Notes under the pieces: generated by a model
The model's input: the letters and a program-made list of their open reading frames with translations, nothing else
Database searches by the model: none
Told to the model about the DNA's origin: nothing
Position numbers and translations under genes: made by a program
Assembly (NCBI GenBank): GCA_964648115.1
Contig: CAZYME010000001.1
Coordinates: 62,001-126,000, forward strand
Source of the DNA: CAZYME01 sp964648115
Lineage (GTDB): Bacteria > Pseudomonadota > Gammaproteobacteria > Legionellales > Legionellaceae
Length of the DNA: 64,000 nucleotides
Direction: 5' to 3'
Shown: piece by piece, positions 1 through 9,440 of the stretch
How the letters are laid out: the number at the start of each line of letters is the position of its first letter
How positions within the stretch are numbered: the stretch's first letter is position 1

Positions 1-2
1 AT

Positions 3-2906
3 TCCGAAGATGGCTGTGGTGTAATGATCCAAACCGCTCTCAATAGCTGTTTAGATGAATATAAAGCAGCCAATCCTAACTTTCCGCAAGACGCTCAACT
101 AAATATAGACGCAGAACCCCAAAGCTTAGGCATTCATCGCTTGTTTATCCAGATTGAAGGTGAAGGGCGCGGGACCAATGTGAATCAGGATGAACTTTCT
201 GATAAAATTAAAGCTTCTTTGCCTTTTGACATTCTAGATAACTCCACAGAAAATCAAAAGGATAAATCCGGCTTTATTAACTGGGTAAATATTTTAGTAA
301 ATAGTACAGTTATATCCGCTATCAGCATCATATCAGCTATTTTCCCCCCCTCATTGCTTCTAACTATTGGGCTTACTTCGCTTTCTTTTTTATCTACAGC
401 CTTTACAGCAAAGGCTTATCTTATCAATTTTTTTGTTAATCTTCGTAACAAGCATTTTACAACCATGGAAACCGCTATTACTTTGGGGTGGTTCCTCTCT
501 TTAGCTCATACCCTTTATCACTCCATTTCCATGCCATTAATGAGCAGCTTTTCCATGACGTTCATGAGTTTCATCATGCCTGTCATACTCATAACGGTTA
601 TTAACGGCATGGATGAGATTAAACGCTTGATTTTAAATAAATCGAAGAAAATGCATTTGAAAGGAATGCAAACATTATTCCCTGAAATGGCCCAGGAATA
701 TGATTGCTACCCACTATCCCAAGAAAAATCTCAACTTTTAGGGCGCTTAGAAAGACTTCTTCAAGAAAAATCTAAACTTTCAGATCGGTTAAAAAAATCT
801 ATTGAAGAAAATAATGGGCAATCCACACAGGAATTACAACAAACTTTACAAGAACTCCAACCATCAATAAATCAGCTATTTCAGGCGATACAAACATTGC
901 CAGAAGATGGCACTCCTGCTGCGCAACAAAAAAATATCTTAAAAAAAGGCATGGTTATCCAAGTAAAACAGGGCGAATGCTTTCCGGTAGATTGCTTTCT
1001 CGTTGAAGGTAACACCCTTGTTAATGCCTCGCTGCTAACAGGAGAGCCTCAAAAAAGCAAAAAAAGCTTGGACTCTATCCCTGCGGGAGCTATTAATCTG
1101 GGCCCTCCTGTACGTGTTTATGCTACTGCCAGCGCCTATAATAGTACCGTCAATAGATTGTTGTTTCGTTCAAATCGTGGCACTCAAAAAGCTCCTGCAT
1201 CAACTTCCGTTCCAATATTTACCTACCTCTATTCAATATTAATTTTTCTAGGCATCGCTACCTCAATCTTGCTACCAGTGATGTTAGGTATTTTTACCGT
1301 TCCATTGTTATTGCAAAATGTAATTGGGATTTTATTTGCTGTCTGTCCGTGTACGGTAGCCATTGCTCATCAACTACCCAATTTACTAAGCATCTATCAC
1401 CGAGGGAATAAAGGCATTACTTTGCGCGATGAAAATTTGGCCCAACAAACAAATGAAATTCACACGGTTGTATTTGATAAAACAGGGACTCTTACCACAG
1501 GTAACAGCGAAGTAGAATCATTTGAAGACTTTCCTGAAGATAATAATGGCTTATGGGAAAGAATTTATTTGTTGGAAACACAACATGGTGCGGGGCATCC
1601 CCTAGCAAAGGCAATTACTAACTATTATAAAGCACTCAAGCCTGAGCCAACCTTCACCGATATTAACGAACCATCTATAGATAACCTAAACCGAGGATTA
1701 TCGGCTATGGTTCAAAATCGAAGAATTCATATCGGGAATGCTGCATATCTTACAGAGTGCGGTATAACCTTGCCCACCCTAACCAGTAACAAACTGGCAC
1801 AAGGATTTTCTCCAGTATATATAGCAGAAGATAATGTATATAAAGGTGTCATCTTCATAAAGCATGAAATAAGAAGTGATACTGTGGCAACACTCTCCCG
1901 TCTAAAAAATGAGGGAAAGAAAATAATCATGCTCACTGGAGATAATCTTCAATCTGCAATCGGTTTTAATCAACAATTAAAAACTGCGGCTGGTTTAAGT
2001 CAACTAGATAACGATATTTTTGATGTGGCTAATATTCACGCCGAACAAACTCCTGAAAAAAAAGAGGGCTATTTAACTACCTTAATATCCGCTGAGGGCA
2101 CAAACCCGAAAGGCGTTTGGTTTGTTGGTGATGGATTAAACGATGCCCCCTGCGCCAGAGTAGTAAGCGAAAAAGGAGGCGTAAGCTGCGCAATGACTTC
2201 CGATGATAAGGCCGCATTTTTTTCCGATATTAGTTTGAACGGATCACTGAAGTATCTATTTGAACACAACAATTTGAACCGGCTTTTGAAAAAATATATT
2301 TTTCAAAACCAGGGATTATTGATATATAGCCTTATCGTATTTTTAGCGTTCACTATCACTTTTTCCATTACTGGTATTGCGGTATCTCCCCTTATCCCAT
2401 TGGTAATCATGGTATCAACCACTTTATTTACTCTGTTTAATTCATATCGAATACAACTTTCCATAGATAATGCTTTGGATAAAAACACATCGTGGCTGAA
2501 ACAATTCTTAGCATCTGATTTATCAATCAGCCTGCTGCTTGGGGCAAGTTTTCTCTTAAGTTGCAGTGTGCTTATTTCAACGGTAGCACTGGGCGCATTA
2601 GCCATCCCCTCCATCGTTTTTACTGCTGGCACATTAGCCACACTAAGCAGTGTTTGCATACTAACAGCAACTGTCATGGTAGCTTCATTTGTGTTGTTAG
2701 GCACTGCGTATTTATTCACTGGCGGGCGTGATAGGAAAAATGAACCTGTAGCTAATAACACGACTGTGGCGGATCTCCCCGCAACAAGACAGGAGCCTTC
2801 TTTGATAACGACGCTACCTGTTGTAAACAATAGCCTTGCAGAAGTAGCTAATTCCGAGATCGAGGAACCACCCACAGTCTCGACAGCCTTTGCAAGCTCA
2901 CCATAA
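3..2906 (+). CDS. P1B-like (CPC) P-type metal cation ATPase, probably 5'-truncated by the window edge
   Basis: Membrane ATPase likely to pump a soft metal cation. Numbered from the ATG at base 24 it shows the A-domain TGEP at 339-342, the metal-binding CPC at 441-443 in the membrane, the phosphorylation motif DKTGT from D485, an HPLA motif of the nucleotide-binding domain, TGDN, and the hinge GDGLNDAP at 702-709. The frame is open from base 3 through the first ATG and that ATG has no ribosome binding site, so the real start is probably outside the window. Oddities are a charged coiled-coil-like insert around residues 235-300, before the A domain, and a C-terminal extension with extra hydrophobic segments and a polar tail of about 55 residues. 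It is longer than ordinary CopA-type pumps. The metal cannot be told from sequence. Confidence 0.85.
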   Translation, partial: SEDGCGVMIQTALNSCLDEYKAANPNFPQDAQLNIDAEPQSLGIHRLFIQIEGEGRGTNVNQDELSDKIKASLPFDILDNSTENQKDKSGFINWVNILVNSTVISAISIISAIFPPSLLLTIGLTSLSFLSTAFTAKAYLINFFVNLRNKHFTTMETAITLGWFLSLAHTLYHSISMPLMSSFSMTFMSFIMPVILITVINGMDEIKRLILNKSKKMHLKGMQTLFPEMAQEYDCYPLSQEKSQLLGRLERLLQEKSKLSDRLKKSIEENNGQSTQELQQTLQELQPSINQLFQAIQTLPEDGTPAAQQKNILKKGMVIQVKQGECFPVDCFLVEGNTLVNASLLTGEPQKSKKSLDSIPAGAINLGPPVRVYATASAYNSTVNRLLFRSNRGTQKAPASTSVPIFTYLYSILIFLGIATSILLPVMLGIFTVPLLLQNVIGILFAVCPCTVAIAHQLPNLLSIYHRGNKGITLRDENLAQQTNEIHTVVFDKTGTLTTGNSEVESFEDFPEDNNGLWERIYLLETQHGAGHPLAKAITNYYKALKPEPTFTDINEPSIDNLNRGLSAMVQNRRIHIGNAAYLTECGITLPTLTSNKLAQGFSPVYIAEDNVYKGVIFIKHEIRSDTVATLSRLKNEGKKIIMLTGDNLQSAIGFNQQLKTAAGLSQLDNDIFDVANIHAEQTPEKKEGYLTTLISAEGTNPKGVWFVGDGLNDAPCARVVSEKGGVSCAMTSDDKAAFFSDISLNGSLKYLFEHNNLNRLLKKYIFQNQGLLIYSLIVFLAFTITFSITGIAVSPLIPLVIMVSTTLFTLFNSYRIQLSIDNALDKNTSWLKQFLASDLSISLLLGASFLLSCSVLISTVALGALAIPSIVFTAGTLATLSSVCILTATVMVASFVLLGTAYLFTGGRDRKNEPVANNTTVADLPATRQEPSLITTLPVVNNSLAEVANSEIEEPPTVSTAFASSP

Positions 2907-2979
2907 GCATAGCCAAATCATAGTAAAAATCGAGCCGTGTGAACCTACCTAGGCATGTAAACGTTCAGATAGTGGAATC

Positions 2980-3107
2980 AGGTTCCTCTACCATTGATGG
3001 GAGAGGGTGCCCGACAGGGTGGATGAGGGTAGATTAAATTGTAATGTTTTGATCTACCCTCATCCGCTCTGTCGGGCACCTTCGCCCCTCTCGGGGCGAA
3101 GGGACTA
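2980..3107. repeat. Dispersed palindromic repeat, family A copy 1 (MITE-like)
   Basis: Long imperfect inverted repeat. The arm at about 3007-3034 (GGTGCCCGACAGGGTGGATG and following) is matched in reverse complement at about 3052-3080 with only two mismatches. Outer edges carry CCTCTACCATTGATGGGAGA and a small GCCCC/GGGGC hairpin. The same core recurs near 5.65 kb and 32.6 kb. It lies between two convergent genes, so it could also act as a bidirectional transcription barrier. Confidence 0.75.
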
Positions 3108-3133
3108 CAATATTTGAAACCGTGCACGATTAC

Positions 3134-3799
3134 CTAAGCATTCATTTTACGAACCATACCCACAATCCGCTCACTGCGCGCAATCGAAACTCGAATTTTT
3201 TCCGCCTGTGGACGGGTAGCAAACGGCCCAACAACTACTCGGTACCAAGTAACCTGTTGCTGATTAACCATGGTAACGTTCACCGCGAAGCCTTTCAGAG
3301 TCAGCGAAGCCTTGATCCGCTCTGCCTCTTGCTTACTTTTAAATGAACCAATTTGCACAAGATAACCATCTTTGGTCACTCCTGAAGGAGCTGCTCGAGG
3401 GGGCAGAGGCTTTGTCACTTCCGCACTAGCTAGTGTTGAAGGAGCTGGAGGGGATTTAACCATCGGCACATTGGTTGATGGAATTTGTACAGGAACCGGT
3501 TGTGGAACCGCCGCTGGGGCCACACTGGCGACCTGTGGGTTAGTCTGAGCACGTTCACTCGCTAACAGCGTATAAAACTCAAATTTAGGTTTAGGCAATT
3601 GGGCTTCTTGGATAGGCTTTGTGGCTTGTGTTGAATGCTGCGCAAGAAGCTGTGTATTAACCCAGCCACTTAAGCTCGTAAAATCAAACACGGACGCACT
3701 TAAATAACCCAAAAGAAAACACACCAACACAAGCAATAATTGCTTCGATACGCTGCCTCTATGAGGCGTTGCGTTTTTCCTTCCATAGCCTTTAGCCAT
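3134..3799 (-). CDS. SPOR-domain membrane protein (FtsN-like)
   Basis: Probable cell-division or peptidoglycan-binding protein. It has a short cytoplasmic N-terminus, one membrane segment (about residues 20-40, LLLVLVCFLLGYLSASVF), a proline-rich periplasmic linker, and a C-terminal SPOR domain (about 145-221, YLVQIGSFKSKQEAERIKAS ... WYRVVVGPF) of the type that binds denuded glycan strands. The chosen ATG at 3799 overlaps the argS stop as TGATG; an in-frame GTG lies one codon earlier. An argS-SPOR pair is a common gammaproteobacterial arrangement, seen for example in Pseudomonas. FtsN identity is inferred from architecture only. Confidence 0.85.
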   Translation of the reverse strand: MAKGYGRKNATPHRGSVSKQLLLVLVCFLLGYLSASVFDFTSLSGWVNTQLLAQHSTQATKPIQEAQLPKPKFEFYTLLASERAQTNPQVASVAPAAVPQPVPVQIPSTNVPMVKSPPAPSTLASAEVTKPLPPRAAPSGVTKDGYLVQIGSFKSKQEAERIKASLTLKGFAVNVTMVNQQQVTWYRVVVGPFATRPQAEKIRVSIARSERIVGMVRKMNA

Positions 3800-5568
3800 C
3801 ACATACTCTCAGGAGCTGATACACCTAATAATTGTATACCATTACGCAACACTTGGCGCACTGCTTTTAACAAAGATAAGCGAGCGCAGCGCAATTCCTC
3901 TTGTTCACAAAGCAATTGAATAGCATTGTAATAGCTATGCAACCCATTTGCTAACTCTCGCAAATAATAAGCAATCTGATGGGGCTCACATGTGCTGGCA
4001 GCTCCCTCAATCACCTCAGGATAACGACTAATTAGCGAAATCAATGCAGATTCTTGCGGTTCTACTAACAAATGAACATGCGCAAGACCAACACTCTCAT
4101 CCCAACTCAAATTACGCTCGTGCAATTGCCTAAGTACGCTACTGATACGAGCATGAGCATATTGAATATAATAAACCGGATTATCACTGGACTCTGACTT
4201 AGCCAAATCTAAATCAAAATCCATATGCTGTTCAGGTTTGCGCATCACATAGAAAAATCGTGCGGCATCTTTTCCTACTTCTTCCCGTAACTCCCGGAGC
4301 GTTACAAACGAACCACTGCGGGTAGACATTTGAACGCGCTCACCTGAACGGTAGAGAATTGCAAATTGTACTAGCAGTATATTCAGTGCGGTTTCATCAT
4401 GACCTAAGGCATTAACAGCCGCTTTCACCCGCGTTAAATATCCATGATGGTCCGCGCCAAAAATATCAATAACACGTGCAAAGCCACGGTCATATTTGTT
4501 CCAATGATAAGCTACATCTGACGCAAAATAAGTAGTCTGACCATTTGCACGCACTAAAACACGGTCCTTCTCATCTCCAAAAGACGTTGCACGAAACCAC
4601 AATGCACCCGCCTCTTCGTAAGTATGACCCGCATCTTTCAATGCCTGAATTCCCTTATCGATTGAGCCATCATCAAACAGCCCTTGCTCTCTAAACCAAC
4701 AATCAAATTCGACACCAAATTCGGCTAAGTCTTCTTTAATATCCGTCAACACAGAATCCAATGCGTGCTGATGAAAATAAGCAAATCCAGAATTACCTAG
4801 TAATTTTTGAGCATGCTTGATAAGTGCATCAATATATAGCTCTTTATCCCCACCCTGCGGTTCATCGAGAGGGAGATCCGCCGTAATCACAGACCATTTG
4901 TGCACATAATCACGGCCATATTTGGCCAGCATTTCTTCAGCGATGGCATGGACATAATCACCACGATACCCATTCGCAGGAAACACCACCGGCTCGCCTG
5001 CTAAAGTCAGATAGCGTAACCACACACTAGCCGCCAAAATATTCATTTGCCGCCCAGCATCGTTCACATAATATTCACGGCTAACGGTGTATCCGGCTGC
5101 CATTAAGACATTAGCTAAAGTAGCCCCAAAAGCAGCGCTTCTGCCATGGCCAACATGTAAAGGACCGGTTGGATTAGCTGAGACAAATTCTAATAAAACT
5201 TTTTGACCAGCACCAAGGTTACTACGACCAAATTCCGACTCTTCTGTCAAAACAGTGGCTATAATTTGCGCCCGCTCAGTACTCTTCATAAAAAAATTAA
5301 TGAAACCTGGCCCTGCGATCTCGACACGTTCGAGAGTAGGATGTGCGTCAAATGTCTGCACTAATAACTCAGCAAGTTTTCGTGGAGACTGGCCACAGGG
5401 TTTGGCTAAAACCAATGCAATGTTTGTTGCATAATCCCCATGACTCGCATCTTTAGTACGTTCAACTTGAATCTCAATATTGAGATCCTGAGGAATAGTA
5501 CCTGCTTGCTGTAAAGCAGATAGCGCTTGCCCTAATAACCGTTCAACTGTTGATTTCATGCTGCCCAT
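3799..5568 (-). CDS. argS: Arginyl-tRNA synthetase
   Basis: Class I aminoacyl-tRNA synthetase charging tRNA-Arg in the cytoplasm. At 589 aa it has full family length. The N-terminal Add-1 domain is followed by the catalytic core with the HIGH-like motif in VSANPTGPLHVGHGRSAA, a KMSKS-region equivalent VQMSTRSGSF, and the C-terminal DALR anticodon-binding domain. An alternative start four codons downstream (MKST) is equally plausible because neither has a strong ribosome binding site. It is translationally coupled to the SPOR gene downstream. Confidence 0.96.
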   Translation of the reverse strand: MGSMKSTVERLLGQALSALQQAGTIPQDLNIEIQVERTKDASHGDYATNIALVLAKPCGQSPRKLAELLVQTFDAHPTLERVEIAGPGFINFFMKSTERAQIIATVLTEESEFGRSNLGAGQKVLLEFVSANPTGPLHVGHGRSAAFGATLANVLMAAGYTVSREYYVNDAGRQMNILAASVWLRYLTLAGEPVVFPANGYRGDYVHAIAEEMLAKYGRDYVHKWSVITADLPLDEPQGGDKELYIDALIKHAQKLLGNSGFAYFHQHALDSVLTDIKEDLAEFGVEFDCWFREQGLFDDGSIDKGIQALKDAGHTYEEAGALWFRATSFGDEKDRVLVRANGQTTYFASDVAYHWNKYDRGFARVIDIFGADHHGYLTRVKAAVNALGHDETALNILLVQFAILYRSGERVQMSTRSGSFVTLRELREEVGKDAARFFYVMRKPEQHMDFDLDLAKSESSDNPVYYIQYAHARISSVLRQLHERNLSWDESVGLAHVHLLVEPQESALISLISRYPEVIEGAASTCEPHQIAYYLRELANGLHSYYNAIQLLCEQEELRCARLSLLKAVRQVLRNGIQLLGVSAPESM

Positions 5569-5646
5569 TTCATTCGTAAAAAAAAGTAATTATTATGCGC
5601 TTTTTCTCGCCAGTTGCAAAGAAAAAGCACGCAGGTGCAAGTTGCA

Positions 5647-5772
5647 GTTTCCTCTACCATTGATGAGAGAGGATGCCCGACAGGGCAGGTGAGGGTAGAT
5701 CAAATCAAAAATACATTTTGTTGTAATTTTTTTTATCGCCCCTCCCCCCCCTCACTGGGCGAAGGAACCACA
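5647..5772. repeat. Dispersed palindromic repeat, family A copy 2 (degenerate)
   Basis: The left arm CCTCTACCATTGATGAGAGA plus GATGCCCGACAGGGCAGGTG closely matches copy 1. The right half has decayed: the ACCCTCACC/GGGCACC arm is reduced to a C-rich tract and the GGGCGAAGGAACC edge. It fills the gap between argS and the permease gene. Confidence 0.6.
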
Positions 5773-5775
5773 TAC

Positions 5776-6831
5776 CTACTTCAATTTCTCATAAGCCTTT
5801 TGAACATACCCATCTTGCGACAATAAAATTGCTATTGGTCGCGTGGCTTTAAAATGTGCAAACACAATCAGCATCATAACGGTAATTGGTACTGAGAGAA
5901 ACATACCTAAAATGCCCCAAATTGCACCCCATAATGCCAATGCAAACAAAATAACCAAAGGACTTAAATTAAGTGAATTACTCAAAAAACGAGGTTCAAC
6001 TAAATTACCCATTACAAACTGCACGACCACGAGGCCCGAGGTAACGATCGCAAAAGGAACCCAGCCGCCAAATTGAATCAGAGCCAGCAAAGCTGGAAAA
6101 GCCGTAGCAACTATTGCACCAATATTAGGTATGTAATTTAGAAAAAAAATCAACAAGGCCCAAAACTCAGCAAAATCAAGCCCTACTGCTTTCATAATAA
6201 CCCAACTGGATACTGCCGTGATTAAACTCAATAGCGTTTTCAAACCCAAATACATTTGAACATCTTTAACAATATGCGAAATAATACTGTCCACTACTTG
6301 ACGATGCCCACGTTGTGGAAATAAAGCATTTATTTTTTGCTTGAAAAAATGTTGTTCTACGAAAAAAAACACTACATATAAGGTAATCAAGACCGCAGAG
6401 CCCGTTATGGTAGTAAACACCCCATAAATATTCACTAAAATATGCTGCACACTTAAATTTTTTAAAAATTCATTTAAACCCGCCAAGGCCTTGATGCGGT
6501 AACGCTGATCAACATTATTAAAAATATGCGTTAAATTCTCTTGATAACGTGATGATGCAGAAATTACATCACTCACGTTATTGGTAATAATATCTATCAA
6601 TATTTTTATCATAACAGCAACCACCAGGAGTGATAAAACCCTGCTTAGCCAATTGGGAATATACACACCAACGCCGGGAAGCCGTTGCATTGCATTATCA
6701 AGTGTGTTCAATAAATTCCAAATAAACATTGCAATAACAATAGGAATTAGGAGCCCTCGCCCTACAATCAACAAATAGCCGGTTATCCACACCAAAATTA
6801 AACCCGACGTAAAGGTAATGGTTCGGTTCAT
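5776..6831 (-). CDS. AI-2E/PerM-family permease
   Basis: Polytopic inner-membrane protein of the AI-2E transporter (PerM/YdiK/TqsA) family, 351 aa with the start used here. It shows the family's C-terminal block LNYIPNIGAIVATAFPALLA, a VEPRFLSNSLNLSPLVI motif and multiple hydrophobic helices, with a periplasmic segment around residues 70-140. The start MNRTITF is preferred over one 17 codons upstream because AGGAG lies 8 nt before it and the longer form would run into the divergent recG promoter region. Substrate unknown; members export autoinducer-2 or act in Na+/H+ antiport. Confidence 0.85.
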   Translation of the reverse strand: MNRTITFTSGLILVWITGYLLIVGRGLLIPIVIAMFIWNLLNTLDNAMQRLPGVGVYIPNWLSRVLSLLVVAVMIKILIDIITNNVSDVISASSRYQENLTHIFNNVDQRYRIKALAGLNEFLKNLSVQHILVNIYGVFTTITGSAVLITLYVVFFFVEQHFFKQKINALFPQRGHRQVVDSIISHIVKDVQMYLGLKTLLSLITAVSSWVIMKAVGLDFAEFWALLIFFLNYIPNIGAIVATAFPALLALIQFGGWVPFAIVTSGLVVVQFVMGNLVEPRFLSNSLNLSPLVILFALALWGAIWGILGMFLSVPITVMMLIVFAHFKATRPIAILLSQDGYVQKAYEKLK

Positions 6832-6890
6832 ATTGTTAACTCCTAGGACTTTCCCTGTTATGATAAATTCTTTTTTAACCACATCATACC

Positions 6891-8963
6891 GTGCTCATTC
6901 AATCTTGTGAAACTCTGACGGGAGTTGGTCCCGCATTAGCAGCACATCTTACAAAATGTGGAATTCACACTATACAAGATTTGTTATTCCACCTACCGTA
7001 TCGCTATCAAGACCGAACACGGATTACTCCGATTCAAGATTTACGTGCCAATGATTGGTGTGTCGTCGCAGGCAATGTCTGTAAAACTGAAATCAAGTAT
7101 GGCAAACGCATGATGCTTTATTGTTATGTGGAAGATAAAACTGGCATATTAAAATTACGTTTTTTTCATTTTAACAAGCAACAAGTTAAATTACTCAATG
7201 AAAGCCCAAGAATTCGCGCATTTGGCGAGGTACGCGAATTTGCGAACCAGCTAGAAATGATCCACCCTGAATACCAATTGGTAGACGCAAACGCCGAGTT
7301 TGTTGTAGAAGAAACACTGACCCCTATATATCCAACCACTCAAGGCCTCAGCCAAACTCGCCTGCGCCTCTTAATTAAAAATGCCTTGGCAACATATCAA
7401 GAGGAGCTGCATAGGTTAGAATGGATGACAGATGAACAATTAGAACACCATCGCTTTCAGCCAATAACAACTGCAATAGAACATTTACATAACCCACCCC
7501 CGACCATTTCCTTGCAAGCATTAGAAGAAGGCGCACACCCGGCATTAAAGCGTTTGGTCTTTGATGAATTATTAGCCCAGCGCCTAAGTATGCAATTTGC
7601 TAGGCAAGAGCGCGCTACCTTAAGCGCCCCGACTTTACCTGCAGCTCTTGAACTTACTGAACAATTTCTAACAAGGTTACCCTTTGCCTTGACGAATGCT
7701 CAACAACGCGTTTGTGAAGAAATCAAGCATGACTTAAATCAGGCAAATCCTATGTTACGCTTAGTGCAAGGTGACGTAGGCTGTGGAAAAACCATCGTTG
7801 CGGCTATGGCTGCTCTACAAGCAATTGCAAATGGATACCAGGTTGCATTGATGGCTCCTACTGATATTCTTAGTGAGCAACATGCTCAAGCATTTTACTC
7901 GTGGTTTACGCCGCTAGGCATTTCTGTCCGAAGGCTGAGCGGAAAAATGAAAGCACGGGAGCGCAAAGATACAATCTCTGCATTAGCTGAGAACCAATGT
8001 CAGATGATTATTGGCACGCATGCCCTTTTTCAGGAGAGCGTCCAATTTTCACAATTAGGTCTTATCATAATTGATGAACAACACCGATTTGGAGTAGAGC
8101 AAAGATTATTGTTGCAACAAAAAGGCCTACATCAAGAAAAATGCCCTCATCAGCTTCTTATGACTGCAACCCCCATTCCTCGAACACTCGCAATGGCCCA
8201 TTTTGCTCATCTGGATTTATCTATCATTGATGAACTACCACCGGGCCGCACTGCCGTAACTACGGCTGTACTCAATCAAGATAAAAGGCAGCCGGTAATT
8301 GGTCGTTTAAAAGAGGCAATTGCGAGTGGCCGTCAAGCTTATTGGGTCTGTACATTAATCGATGATTCCGAAAAACTACAATGTATGGCAGCCATAGCAA
8401 CTGCACAAAATCTACAAGAGCAACTACCCAACGTGCGTGTTGGGCTTGTACATGGGCGCATGAAAATAGCAGAAAAAGAAAATACGATGGCTGCATTTAA
8501 GCAAGGCGACATCGATTTATTAGTAGCAACAACGGTGATTGAGGTCGGTGTAGATGTCGCAAATGCGAGCCTTATGATTATAGAAAACGCTGAGCGATTA
8601 GGGTTATCACAACTTCATCAATTACGTGGACGTGTTGGTAGAGGAGTTGCTAAATCGCATTGTTTGCTACTTTACCAACCTCCCCTATCAACACTAAGTG
8701 CTGAGCGTTTACGGGTAATGCGTGCTACTGAGGATGGCTTTGTTATTGCTGAGAAAGATCTGCAATTACGTGGTGCTGGAGAGGTTTTGGGCACCCGTCA
8801 AACTGGCTACCGCCACTACAAGGTCGCTAATCTCCAACGCGACCATGCCTTATTAGCGCACACAGCTGAAACGGCCAATAAATTGCTCACCGACGATCCA
8901 CTCACTGCACGCATTATTGCTAAACGATGGCTTGGGGAGTTTGAGCAGTTTTTACAGGGCTAA
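6891..8963 (+). CDS. recG: ATP-dependent DNA helicase RecG
   Basis: Superfamily 2 helicase that reverses stalled forks and processes branched DNA. At 690 aa it is full length with a GTG start. The wedge/OB domain comes first, then Walker A GDVGCGKT (about 293-300), the DEQH box in IIDEQHRFG (about 393), TATPIPRT, and motif VI QLRGRVGRG, followed by the TRG-like region EVLGTRQTG. It is divergent from the permease gene, with about 60 bp between the starts. Confidence 0.97.
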   Translation: MLIQSCETLTGVGPALAAHLTKCGIHTIQDLLFHLPYRYQDRTRITPIQDLRANDWCVVAGNVCKTEIKYGKRMMLYCYVEDKTGILKLRFFHFNKQQVKLLNESPRIRAFGEVREFANQLEMIHPEYQLVDANAEFVVEETLTPIYPTTQGLSQTRLRLLIKNALATYQEELHRLEWMTDEQLEHHRFQPITTAIEHLHNPPPTISLQALEEGAHPALKRLVFDELLAQRLSMQFARQERATLSAPTLPAALELTEQFLTRLPFALTNAQQRVCEEIKHDLNQANPMLRLVQGDVGCGKTIVAAMAALQAIANGYQVALMAPTDILSEQHAQAFYSWFTPLGISVRRLSGKMKARERKDTISALAENQCQMIIGTHALFQESVQFSQLGLIIIDEQHRFGVEQRLLLQQKGLHQEKCPHQLLMTATPIPRTLAMAHFAHLDLSIIDELPPGRTAVTTAVLNQDKRQPVIGRLKEAIASGRQAYWVCTLIDDSEKLQCMAAIATAQNLQEQLPNVRVGLVHGRMKIAEKENTMAAFKQGDIDLLVATTVIEVGVDVANASLMIIENAERLGLSQLHQLRGRVGRGVAKSHCLLLYQPPLSTLSAERLRVMRATEDGFVIAEKDLQLRGAGEVLGTRQTGYRHYKVANLQRDHALLAHTAETANKLLTDDPLTARIIAKRWLGEFEQFLQG

Positions 8964-8980
8964 GGTGTAAATACCGCTGA

Positions 8981-9013
8981 TCCCCGCATTCCGCTTCGCT
9001 CCATACGGGCTAC
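8981..9013. repeat. REP-like element, family C copy (single arm)
   Basis: The motif CCCGCATTCCGCTTCGCTCC followed by ATACGGGCTAC directly after recG is one arm of the element seen as a perfect inverted pair at 57605-57680. Other copies lie at 17712-17757 and 61261-61288. Confidence 0.65.
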
Positions 9014-9440
9014 GATTGTGCTCCTCCTCGCCGAACAAATTATAACGCTCTCACTAGTATTAGCACCACGTAAAAATAAACCCACAATAATGGATGTCAA
9101 GACTGTTTTTTCATTTTTTATTTGTTAAAATAGCCAAGTATTCTTCATATTTCATCCCCCCCACAAGTTGTGAATAACTTTTTAGCACCGCTTCTTTGTT
9201 GGCTTGATAAATCCACGCATACTATTTGCAACTCATTGAAATATATATATATTTTATTAACTGTCCGAACATTGGACAATTCAAAATTATCCACAAAATC
9301 TGTGGATAATCCTGTGTACAGAACCTAGAACTCCTTGAAAATACAGCCTATTGATCCCCTGCCTCAGAACTCACCAATTTGCATCAATAGAGCAGGAGCA
9401 ATACACTGTAGGGGAAAAATTGAGATGGGATATTTTAAAT
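9014..9440. other. AT-rich gene-free spacer with three DnaA-box-like 9-mers and a dyad
   Basis: About 430 bp without a credible gene. It contains TTATCCACA (9287-9295) and its inverted partner TGTGGATAA (9301-9309), five bases apart and both identical to the consensus DnaA box. A third 9-mer, TGTGAATAA (9169-9177, inverse of TTATTCACA), is a known box variant. An ATATATATAT tract lies at about 9241-9254. Between them is the dyad TGTCC-N7-GGACA (9262-9278), which could be an operator for the downstream transporter. The region may be a replication-related DnaA binding cluster or just a promoter region with chance boxes. Confidence 0.4.

Noticed and set aside
2303..2875. 190-codon minus-strand frame opposite the P-type ATPase
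   Set aside because: It lies entirely antisense to a gene with clear catalytic motifs and its translation shows no domain or ribosome binding site.
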